From NCBI RefSeq assembly GCF_002237365.1, contig NZ_NMUO01000003.1, forward strand, positions 1 through 64,000: DNA of 64,000 nt, written 5' to 3'. Positions 57,159-64,000 of this stretch are shown in pieces (within the stretch, counting starts at the first letter, position 1; every line of letters begins with the position of its first letter). Source of the DNA: Zobellella denitrificans (GTDB lineage: Bacteria > Pseudomonadota > Gammaproteobacteria > Enterobacterales > Aeromonadaceae). The notes beneath the pieces are model-generated. The model ran no database searches, was not told the origin of the DNA, and was given only the letters and a program-made list of their open reading frames with translations. The translations under genes were made by a program, and so were the position numbers.

Positions 57159-58622
57159 TTAAAGATCGGATTCCATCCGTCTGAACCCCAGTACCACGGC
57201 CTTGGACGGCTCCTTGTCCAGGCGGCTGACCAGGATGGCGGCCAGGCCGCAGGCCAGGAAGCCGGGCACGATTTCGTACAGATCGAACAGGCCGCCGCTC
57301 AGTTGCTTCCAGCCGATCACGGTCAGCGCTCCCAGTATGATGCCGGCCAGGGCCCCGTTACGGGTGAGGCGGGGCCAGAACACCGAGAGGATGATCACCG
57401 GGCCGAAGGCGGCGCCGAAGCCGGCCCAGGCATAGCTGACCAGGCCCAGCACCGTGGTCTGCGGATCCAAGGCGATCAGCATGGCGCATACCGCCACCCC
57501 CAGCACCGCAAAACGGCCCACCCAGACCAGTTCGTTGTCGCCGGCCCGGGGACGCAGCCAGCGCTTGTAGAAGTCTTCGGTAATGGCGGAGGAGCACACC
57601 AGCAACTGGGAGTCGATGGTGCTCATGATGGCGGACATGATGGCGGCGATCAGCAGTCCGGCCACCCAGGGGTTGAACACCGCGTTGGCCAGGGCCAGGA
57701 ACACGGTCTCGGGGTTGTCCAGCGGGGTGCCGCTGAAGTAGACGGCACCGGCCAGGCCCACGCCGAGGGCGCCGAGCAGCGACAGTATCATCCAGCTCAT
57801 GGCGATACGGCGGGACAGGGGGACCGAGTTCGGCGAGTCGATGGCCATAAAGCGGGCCAGGATATGGGGCTGGCCGAAATACCCCAGCCCCCAGGCCAGC
57901 AGGCTGAGCCCGCTCAGCAGCGAGAAGTCGTGGAAAATATCGAGCTTGGTGCTGTCCATGCCTTCCAGGGTGGCCAGGGTCTGATCCATGCCACCGAGTT
58001 CGTTCATCACCACCCAGGGCAGCACGATCAGCGCCAGCAGCATCAGTATGCCCTGGAAGAAGTCGGTCCAGGACACGGCCAGGAAGCCGCCCATAAAGGT
58101 ATAGGCGACGATGACGCCGCCGCCGACGATAAGGGCGGTGAGGTAGGGCAGACCGAATACCTTCTCGAACAGGATGGCGCCACCCACCAGGCCGGAGGCG
58201 GTGTAGAAGATAAAGAATACCAGTATGGTCAGGGCCGAGATCACCCGGAGCAGGCCGCTGTGGTCGGCCAGGCGGTTTTCCAGGAAGTCGGGCAGGGTGA
58301 GGGAGTCGTTGGCCTGCTCGGTATACACCCGCAGCCGCTTGGCCACGAACAGCCAGTTGAGCCAGGCGCCGATCACCAGGCCGATGCCGATCCAGGCCTG
58401 GTTGATGCCGTACAGGTAAACCGCGCCGGGCAGGCCGAGCAGCAGCCAGCCGCTCATGTCCGAGGCACCGACGCTCAGGGCCGCCACCCCGGGGCCGAGG
58501 CGGCGGCCGCCGAGAATGTAATCGCTCAGCGAACTGGTAGCCTTATAGGCCACCAGGCCGATCAGCATGGTCAGCAGCAGATAGCCGACAAAGGTAATCA
58601 GAATGGGGAGTTCTATGGTCAT
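57159..58622 (-). CDS. putP: sodium/proline symporter
   Basis: A 487-residue SSS-family transporter with about 13 TM helices. Diagnostic blocks: RRLGPGVAALSVGASDMSGWLLLGLPG, GINQAWIGIGLV, LPDFLENRL and SAIMSTIDSQLLVCSSAITED. Imports proline with Na+. ATG at 58620-58622. No putA nearby. Confidence 0.93.
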   Translation of the reverse strand: MTIELPILITFVGYLLLTMLIGLVAYKATSSLSDYILGGRRLGPGVAALSVGASDMSGWLLLGLPGAVYLYGINQAWIGIGLVIGAWLNWLFVAKRLRVYTEQANDSLTLPDFLENRLADHSGLLRVISALTILVFFIFYTASGLVGGAILFEKVFGLPYLTALIVGGGVIVAYTFMGGFLAVSWTDFFQGILMLLALIVLPWVVMNELGGMDQTLATLEGMDSTKLDIFHDFSLLSGLSLLAWGLGYFGQPHILARFMAIDSPNSVPLSRRIAMSWMILSLLGALGVGLAGAVYFSGTPLDNPETVFLALANAVFNPWVAGLLIAAIMSAIMSTIDSQLLVCSSAITEDFYKRWLRPRAGDNELVWVGRFAVLGVAVCAMLIALDPQTTVLGLVSYAWAGFGAAFGPVIILSVFWPRLTRNGALAGIILGALTVIGWKQLSGGLFDLYEIVPGFLACGLAAILVSRLDKEPSKAVVLGFRRMESDL

Positions 58623-58944
58623 AGCGCATTCCTGTTGTTCCGAACAGCGTTTTCGCTTCCGTGTGGGCGAGGGTGCCGAATGTTACACCATTAGGCGATT
58701 GAACTCCCAGCAATAGGTGTCGTTTTTGAGACGCGATCCGGGGCCGCCACCGGCGTTCCAGCCGGCGGGCAGGCGGCGCCAAGGCGACAGGATGGATGCC
58801 GTTGATGAATTTGCGCCACGTAAACGGGCGCCTACGATTGCAGGCGGCCTTGCAGGTGCCGTTGTAGACGCCGCTGCAGGTGCCGCTGTAGGTGCCGCTT
58901 TAGCCGGCACGCACCGGCACGCACCGGCACGTACCGGCAACAGG
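58623..58944. repeat. REP-like palindromic repeat cluster
   Basis: The spacer between putP and the anti-sigma-like gene contains GCCGGC-type palindromes, repeated GTGCCG-(T/C)TGTAGGTGCCGC units (about 58840-58910), a triple GCACCGGCAC motif (about 58908-58935) and the 26-bp repeat. No gene is visible. Confidence 0.7.
58810..58835 (+). repeat. 26-bp dispersed repeat, copy 3
   Basis: Identical to copies 1 and 2, same orientation; followed by GATTGCAGGCGG and REP-like units. Confidence 0.85.
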
Positions 58945-59673
58945 TCAAAGCGCTCTTTCCAGCGATGCCCGGACCCTTTCGGCCACCGAATGCACGTTCT
59001 CCTGCCTGTCGCTGACCACCACCAGGCGGTTGTAGGTCATGGGGATCACCTCGCCGTGGAGGTTGGCGTCGGAAAACTCGGCAACGATCTGCAAGGCGCG
59101 CTCCATGGGCACCAGGAAGACGTGCACGCGCTCAAACTCCCCCTGGATCACCAGGTGGGCCGCCGGACCACCGCCAAACATGCAGTGATTGGCGTAGTAG
59201 ATCTTGCCGACGGCGGCGATGTCCCTCAGCCTGGCGCCGTAGGGGCGCAGCTTGGCGTTGACCGTGGCCAGGGTCAGCTCTTCGTCGACATAGCGGGTAA
59301 AGGGCATTTCCATCTGCACATGGTGCATCGCCACCTTGGCCACCGAGGGCGGCAGATTGCCGGACTCCGCCGATAACTGCATGAACCGGGTGGAAAAACC
59401 GAGGGCGAAGGCGATGGAGGCGGCCACCGCCAGGTGGCGCCAGCCCAGCCCTTCCTTTTGGTCGGGCTGGCGCAGCAGATGGGACAGCATCAGTTTATCG
59501 GGCAGGGCCGGAGGCACGGGTTCGCTCAGTGCCCGCTCCAGCTTGCGGTTGAACTCTTTCAATTCTTCCATGAACTGCCGGTTGCCGGCGTTGGCGGTAG
59601 ATGCGGATACAAACTCCGGGCTCTTGTCACAGGGATCGGCATAAGCCCGACGGCGAAATTCCAGATCATCCAT
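58945..59673 (-). CDS. DUF3379-like protein, probable anti-sigma partner
   Basis: A 242-residue protein whose start overlaps the preceding sigma-factor gene by 8 bp. It has a soluble N-terminal region of about 80 residues, one TM helix (about 83-100, HLAVAASIAFALGFSTRF) and a C-terminal extracytoplasmic domain. This topology suits an anti-sigma factor; the family assignment to DUF3379 is from recall of the vibrio/shewanella pair. No zinc-binding HxxxCxxC motif is seen. Confidence 0.7.
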   Translation of the reverse strand: MDDLEFRRRAYADPCDKSPEFVSASTANAGNRQFMEELKEFNRKLERALSEPVPPALPDKLMLSHLLRQPDQKEGLGWRHLAVAASIAFALGFSTRFMQLSAESGNLPPSVAKVAMHHVQMEMPFTRYVDEELTLATVNAKLRPYGARLRDIAAVGKIYYANHCMFGGGPAAHLVIQGEFERVHVFLVPMERALQIVAEFSDANLHGEVIPMTYNRLVVVSDRQENVHSVAERVRASLERAL

Positions 59674-60181
59674 TGCAGCGGCCTCGTGTGCTCTTGTCCT
59701 GCTCCAGGGCCTCTTTCAGCTGGTTGCGGGCGCGAAAGAGGCGGGTCATTACGGTGTTCTTGTTCAAGTCCAGTATCTCGGCTATTTCCTCTCCGCTGAA
59801 GCCGCCGATGACCTGCAGCAGCAGCGGTTCCCGGTATTCCACTGCCAGCTCGGCGATATGCCGGCGCAGCCATTCGTTTTCCATGTCCTGCTCCGGCCCC
59901 AGGCTTTGCTTGTCGGCCACGGGCACCGTTTCCAGATCGACCAGATCGAACTGCTTGCGTTCGAACCGGCGGGCGTTTTCCCGCCGCAGTATGGTAATAA
60001 GCCAGGCCTTGGCGGCTTTTTCATCCTTCAGACTGTCGAGCGCCTTCCAGGCGCGCAGAAAGGTTTCCTGCACCAAGTCTTCCGCCACCTGCCGATCGTG
60101 GCATAGCCAGTAAGCATAGCGGAACAGATCGCCATGCAAGGCATACACCAGCGCCTCGTAACGCTTTTGTTTTATCTTCAT
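59666..60181 (-). CDS. ECF-type sigma-70 factor
   Basis: A 171-residue extracytoplasmic-function sigma factor. Region 2 is seen as LFRYAYWLCHDRQVAEDLVQETFLRAWKALDSL and region 4 as YREPLLLQVIGGFSGEEIAEILDLNKNTVMTRL (quoted in parts; helix-turn-helix in the latter). I place the start at the MKIKQKRYEAL methionine (60179-60181); longer forms start at 60235 or 60238 and none has a good ribosome site. Operon with the DUF3379-like gene. Confidence 0.85.
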   Translation of the reverse strand: MKIKQKRYEALVYALHGDLFRYAYWLCHDRQVAEDLVQETFLRAWKALDSLKDEKAAKAWLITILRRENARRFERKQFDLVDLETVPVADKQSLGPEQDMENEWLRRHIAELAVEYREPLLLQVIGGFSGEEIAEILDLNKNTVMTRLFRARNQLKEALEQDKSTRGRCNG

Positions 60182-60362
60182 GCTGTTAGAGACCGCATCC
60201 GGCTTTGTCTTCTTTCGCCTGAATATGGAAATCATCATTCACCGTGGGCTAGGGGTGGCTTCTATCAGTCTACTCACTCTTGCAGGGGGATGCGACAGTA
60301 GCCGGAGCTTTAGCCGCCGGGAATACTCGCGCCGGAGACGCAGGCACCCCACCGGTTGCCGG

Positions 60363-60382
60363 TTTGCGCCACGTAAACGGGC
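60363..60382 (+). repeat. 26-bp dispersed repeat, copy 4 (partial)
   Basis: The first 20 bases match copies 1-3 exactly, then the sequence diverges (GCTGGCC instead of GCGCCTAC). A REP-like unit (GTAGCCGGAGCTTTAGCCGC) lies upstream near 60298. Confidence 0.75.
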
Positions 60383-60447
60383 TGGCCGGCCTCAGGAAAA
60401 ATTTCAATCACCTGTTTAAAACTTGTAGGGCCATTGTTAATATGGCC

Positions 60448-60464
60448 GTGAGGTCAGACCTCTT
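60448..60464 (+). promoter_or_regulatory. candidate FadR operator at fadI
   Basis: GAGGTCAGACCTC is a perfect odd palindrome inside GTGAGGTCAGACCTCTT and resembles the FadR consensus AACTGGTCNGACCNGTT. It lies 18 bp before the fadI start, overlapping the expected transcription start region. Confidence 0.55.
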
Positions 60465-60481
60465 GCCAACAAGGAGCAGAC

Positions 60482-61795
60482 ATGACGCTGACTAACCCCT
60501 TAACCACCAGAGCCGGCGATCGCATCGCCATCGTCTCCGGCCTGAGAACCCCTTTCGCCCGGCAAGCCACCGCCTATCGCGGCATTCCCGCCCTGGATCT
60601 GGGCCGCATGGTGGTGGCCGAGCTGCTGGCGCGCACCCCCATGGAGGCCGGTGAAGTGCAGCAGCTGGTGTTCGGCCAGGTGGTGCAGATGCCCAAGGCT
60701 CCCAACATCGCCCGGGAAATCGTGCTCGGCACCGAACTGCCGGTGGGCACCGACGCCTACAGCGTAACCCGGGCCTGCGCCACCAGCTTCCAGGCGGTGT
60801 CCAACGTCGCCGAGGCGATGATGGCCGGCCATATCCAGGTAGGCATCGCCGGCGGGGCCGATTCCTCCTCGGTGCTGCCGATAGGGGTATCCAGCCGGCT
60901 GGCCGATGCCCTGCTCGACCTGAGCAAGGCGAAAACCCTGAGTGCCAGGCTCGGTATTCTGCGCCGGCTCAAGCTGAAAGATCTGGCGCCGGTGCCGCCG
61001 GCGGTGGCGGAATATTCCACCGGCCTGTCCATGGGGCAGACCGCCGAGCAGATGGCCAAGAGCCACGGCATCGGCCGGCTGGAGCAGGACGAGCTGGCCC
61101 ACCGCTCGCACCAGCTGGCGGCCCGGGCCTGGCAGCAGGGACTGCTCGACGAGGAAGTAATGACCACCTATGCGCCGCCCTTCAAGGCGCCCTTCGAGCG
61201 GGACAACAACATCCGCACCGAATCCAGCCTGGCGGATTACGCCAAACTCCGGCCCGCCTTCGACAAGCGCCACGGCAGCGTGACCGCCGCCAACAGCACC
61301 CCGCTCACCGACGGCGCCGCCTGTGTGCTGATGATGACCGAGACCCGCGCCCGGGAGCTGGGCCTCAGGCCGCTCGGCTACCTGCGCAGCTACGCCTACG
61401 CCGCCATCGATGTGTGGCAGGACATGCTGCTGGGGCCGAGCTACGCCACCCCCCTGGCGCTGGCGCGCGCCGGCTGCACCCTGGCGGACATGGATCTGGT
61501 CGACATGCACGAGGCCTTCGCCGCCCAGACCCTGGCCAACCTCAAGATGTTCGAAAGCCAGACCTTCGCCGAGCGCGAGCTGGGTCGCGGCCAGGCCATA
61601 GGACAAGTGGACATGGCCAAATTCAACGTGCTGGGCGGCTCCCTGGCCTACGGCCACCCCTTCGCCGCCACCGGCGCGCGCATGATCACCCAAACCCTGA
61701 GAGAGCTTAACCGCCGTGGCGGCGGCCTGGCGCTGACCACCGCCTGCGCCGCCGGCGGCCTGGGCGCGGCCATGGTACTGGAGGCAGCAGAATGA
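60482..61795 (+). CDS. fadI: acetyl-CoA C-acyltransferase FadI
   Basis: A 437-residue thiolase that cleaves 3-ketoacyl-CoA in beta-oxidation. The acylated cysteine is Cys99 ([11 protein letters not shown]), the second active-site elements appear as the HEAFAAQ and [16 protein letters not shown] blocks and the C-terminal [13 protein letters not shown]. Length and partner identify FadI rather than FadA. ATG at 60482 behind AAGGAG. Overlaps fadJ by 4 bp. Confidence 0.95.
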   Translation: MTLTNPLTTRAGDRIAIVSGLRTPFARQATAYRGIPALDLGRMVVAELLARTPMEAGEVQQLVFGQVVQMPKAPNIAREIVLGTELPVGTDAYSVTRACATSFQAVSNVAEAMMAGHIQVGIAGGADSSSVLPIGVSSRLADALLDLSKAKTLSARLGILRRLKLKDLAPVPPAVAEYSTGLSMGQTAEQMAKSHGIGRLEQDELAHRSHQLAARAWQQGLLDEEVMTTYAPPFKAPFERDNNIRTESSLADYAKLRPAFDKRHGSVTAANSTPLTDGAACVLMMTETRARELGLRPLGYLRSYAYAAIDVWQDMLLGPSYATPLALARAGCTLADMDLVDMHEAFAAQTLANLKMFESQTFAERELGRGQAIGQVDMAKFNVLGGSLAYGHPFAATGARMITQTLRELNRRGGGLALTTACAAGGLGAAMVLEAAE

Positions 61796-63906
61796 GCGAA
61801 CAACAACCGACCTTCACCCTGCGCAAGGACGACGGCATCGGCATCATCACCATGAATGTGCCGGGCGAACGCATGAACACCCTGCGGGCGAGCTTTGCCG
61901 GGGAGATCCGCGCCCTGCTGGACGACATCCAGGCCGACGCCAGCCTCAAGGGGCTGGTGCTTTGCTCGGGCAAGCCCGACTCCTTCGTGGCCGGCGCCGA
62001 CGTCAACATGCTGGCCGCCTGCCAGAGCGCCGGCGAGGCGCAAGCCCTGGCCCGGGCCGGCCAGGAAATCTTCACCACCCTGGAGGCGCTGAAACTGCCG
62101 CTGATCGCCGCCATTCACGGCCCCTGCCTGGGGGGCGGCCTGGAGCTGGCCCTGGCCTGTCACGGCCGGGTGTGCAGCGACGACGACATCACCCGCCTGG
62201 GGCTGCCGGAAGTGCAGCTCGGCCTGTTGCCCGGCTCCGGCGGCACCCAGCGCCTGCCCCGGCTGGTGGGGCTGACCAGGGCGCTGGACATGATGCTCAC
62301 CGGCAAGCAGCTGCGGCCCAAGCAGGCGCTGAAAGCCGGCCTGGTGGACGATATGGTGCCCCACAGCATACTGCTGGACACCGCCATCGCCCTGGCCCGC
62401 AAGGGCAAGCCGAAGCACAAACGCAAGCAGGATCTCAAGACCCTGGCGCTGGAGGCCAACCCCTTCGGGCGCAAGCTGGTGTTCGACAAGGCGCTGAGCG
62501 CCCTGCGCCACAAGACCCGCGGCAACTATCCGGCGCCGGAAAAGCTGCTGGAAGTGGTGCGCACCGGGCTGGAAGAAGGCATGAGCAAGGGCCTGGCCGC
62601 CGAGGCCAGGGCGTTCGGCGAGCTGGTGATGACGCCGGAGTCGGCGGCATTGCGCCACCTGTTCTTCGCCACCACCGAGATGAAAAAGGAAAGAACCTTC
62701 CAGGGCGCCGAGCCCATGGCGCTCAAGCGCATCGGGGTGCTGGGCGGCGGCCTGATGGGCGGCGGCATCGCCTTCGTCACCGCCACCAGGGCGGGGCTGC
62801 CGGTGCGCATCAAGGACATTGCCCACAACGGCATCAACCAGGCCATGGCCACCGCCCACCAGTTGCTCGCGCCCAGGGTCAAGAAGCAGCAACTGCGCGC
62901 CACCGAGATGCAGCGCCAACTGGCGCTGATGACCGGCACCCTGGATTACAGCGGCTTCGGCCGGGTCGACATGGTGGTGGAGGCGGTGTTCGAGGATCTG
63001 GAAGTGAAGCGCAAGATGGTGGCCGAGGTGGAAGCCCATTGCCCGGCCCATGTCGTGTTCGCCTCCAACACCTCCTCCCTGCCCATCCACCAGATAGCAG
63101 AAGGGGCGACGCGGCCGGAGCGGGTGCTGGGCCTGCACTACTTCAGCCCGGTGGACAAGATGCCGCTGGCGGAGATCATTCCCCACGCGGGCACCAGCAA
63201 CGAGACGGTGGCCACCGCCATCAAGCTGGCCCGGGCCCAGGGCAAGACCCCCATAGTGGTGCGGGACAAGGCCGGTTTTTACGTCAACCGCATCCTCGCC
63301 CCCTACCTCAACGAGGCGGCGCGGCTGCTGCTGGAAGGCGAGCCCATCGAGGCCATCGACCGGGCCCTGGTGGACTACGGCTTCCCGGTGGGGCCCATCA
63401 CCCTGCTGGACGAGGTGGGCATCGACGTGGCGTCCAAGATCTCCCCCATCCTGGAGCGGGAGCTGGGCAGCCGCTTCAAGGCGCCGGAGGCCTTCGGCAA
63501 GCTGCTGGACGACAAGCGCCATGGCAAGAAGAACGGCCGCGGCTTCTACCGGTTCGACAAGAAGGGCAAGCCGGTGGACGAGAGCGTCTACAGGCTGCTC
63601 GGCGTCAAGCCCCAGGGCCGGCTGCCGGCCGGGGACATGGCCGAACGCTGCGTGCTCTTGATGCTGAACGAGGCGGCCATGACCCTGGACGAAGGGGTGG
63701 TGGCCTCGGCCCGGGACGGGGACATCGGCGCCATTTTCGGCATCGGCTTCCCGCCCTTCAGCGGCGGCCCCTTCCACCATATGCACCGGCAGGGCATTAG
63801 CGCCATCGTCGCCAAAATGGAGGAATACGCCCGCAAGTACGGCGAACGCTTCGCCCCCTGCGACGCCCTGCGCCGACTGGCGGAAGAAGGACGCAGTTAC
63901 TACTGA
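61792..63906 (+). CDS. fadJ: fatty oxidation multifunctional protein FadJ
   Basis: A 704-residue protein with an N-terminal enoyl-CoA hydratase/isomerase ([49 protein letters not shown]) and a C-terminal 3-hydroxyacyl-CoA dehydrogenase ([18 protein letters not shown] site, [32 protein letters not shown]). Both catalytic halves look intact. FadIJ serve beta-oxidation, in E. coli mainly without oxygen. ATG overlaps the fadI stop. Confidence 0.96.
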   Translation: MSEQQPTFTLRKDDGIGIITMNVPGERMNTLRASFAGEIRALLDDIQADASLKGLVLCSGKPDSFVAGADVNMLAACQSAGEAQALARAGQEIFTTLEALKLPLIAAIHGPCLGGGLELALACHGRVCSDDDITRLGLPEVQLGLLPGSGGTQRLPRLVGLTRALDMMLTGKQLRPKQALKAGLVDDMVPHSILLDTAIALARKGKPKHKRKQDLKTLALEANPFGRKLVFDKALSALRHKTRGNYPAPEKLLEVVRTGLEEGMSKGLAAEARAFGELVMTPESAALRHLFFATTEMKKERTFQGAEPMALKRIGVLGGGLMGGGIAFVTATRAGLPVRIKDIAHNGINQAMATAHQLLAPRVKKQQLRATEMQRQLALMTGTLDYSGFGRVDMVVEAVFEDLEVKRKMVAEVEAHCPAHVVFASNTSSLPIHQIAEGATRPERVLGLHYFSPVDKMPLAEIIPHAGTSNETVATAIKLARAQGKTPIVVRDKAGFYVNRILAPYLNEAARLLLEGEPIEAIDRALVDYGFPVGPITLLDEVGIDVASKISPILERELGSRFKAPEAFGKLLDDKRHGKKNGRGFYRFDKKGKPVDESVYRLLGVKPQGRLPAGDMAERCVLLMLNEAAMTLDEGVVASARDGDIGAIFGIGFPPFSGGPFHHMHRQGISAIVAKMEEYARKYGERFAPCDALRRLAEEGRSYY

Positions 63907-63910
63907 CTAA

Positions 63911-64000
63911 AGCTTGAAGCTTGAAGCTTGAAGCTGGAAGATCCTTCCGGCTTCCGGCTTCCGGCTTCCGGCTTCCGGCTTCCGGCTTCCGGCTTCCGGC
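63911..64000. repeat. AGCTTGA and TTCCGGC heptamer arrays, facing
   Basis: Three AGCTTGA units and one AGCTGGA (63911-63938), then at least eight exact TTCCGGC units (63945-64000) running off the window. GGAAG-ATC-CTTCC at the junction starts a hairpin between the two arms. Lies 4 bp past the fadJ stop. Confidence 0.92.

Noticed and set aside
61648-63786. 712-codon minus-strand frame and a 612-codon plus frame overlapping fadJ
   Set aside because: Both overlap the unmistakable FadJ frame and consist of biased low-complexity peptides.

Overview
The window reads as chromosome from a high-GC gammaproteobacterium. The gene neighbourhoods are gammaproteobacterial: cmk-rpsA-ihfB-lapAB-pyrF, hexR-pykA, yccA-yccS-tusE, psrA-fadE, cra/fruBKA, fadIJ, and an hns-tdk neighbourhood that is now broken. 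Protein content and neighbourhoods look most like the marine Aeromonadales relatives (Oceanimonas/Zobellella/Oceanisphaera type). That placement is an inference from recall, not from a database search.

Layout. 0-5.4 kb: a methyl-accepting chemotaxis fragment, a SelW-like protein, an OlsF-like acyltransferase diverging from a patatin lipase, then biosynthetic arginine decarboxylase speA. 5.4-9.2 kb: a repeat-rich spacer, rsmS, a candidate small RNA, and psrA-fadE. 9.2-14.6 kb: pykA-hexR, rimO and sodB, all on the minus strand. 14.6-22 kb: grxD, a NarX-type kinase, tusE, yccS, yccA, tRNA-Ser(UGA), a pseudouridine synthase and an SDR. 22-28.7 kb: cra and the fructose PTS operon fruBKA, with a textbook Cra box between them. 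28.97-44.6 kb: an accessory block holding a complete hyp maturation set, a group 3b [NiFe] hydrogenase (hydBGDA order), then acetyl-CoA synthetase, a 2-oxoacid dehydrogenase (E1alpha, E1beta, E2) and an acyl carrier protein. 44.6-50.9 kb: ribA and the core cmk-rpsA-ihfB-lapAB-pyrF block. 50.9-60.4 kb: a mobile-element-scarred region with hns, an IS200/IS605 tnpB remnant, nhaC, a tdk remnant split by a 289-bp MITE, an EAL-HDOD protein, fadL, putP, an ECF sigma factor and its probable partner. 60.5-63.9 kb: fadIJ.

How genes work together. FadL (uptake), FadE, FadI and FadJ cover most of beta-oxidation. PsrA lies beside fadE and FadR-like palindromes lie near fadI and perhaps fadL. HexR and Cra control central carbon flux near pykA and fru. 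The hydrogenase block could exchange electrons between NAD(P)H and H2. Its partner operon produces or consumes acetyl-/acyl-CoA and ends in a dedicated carrier protein whose role is unknown to me.

The most notable signals are: (1) the group 3b hydrogenase block, with a HypF fused to a hydrogenase protease and the adjoining Acs-E1-E2-ACP operon; (2) a thymidine kinase remnant split by a MITE whose removal, with one TA copy, restores the reading frame exactly; (3) heptanucleotide tandem arrays at gene 3' ends, all with period 7, whose array types vary A/G at the same position; (4) several dispersed palindromic repeat families.
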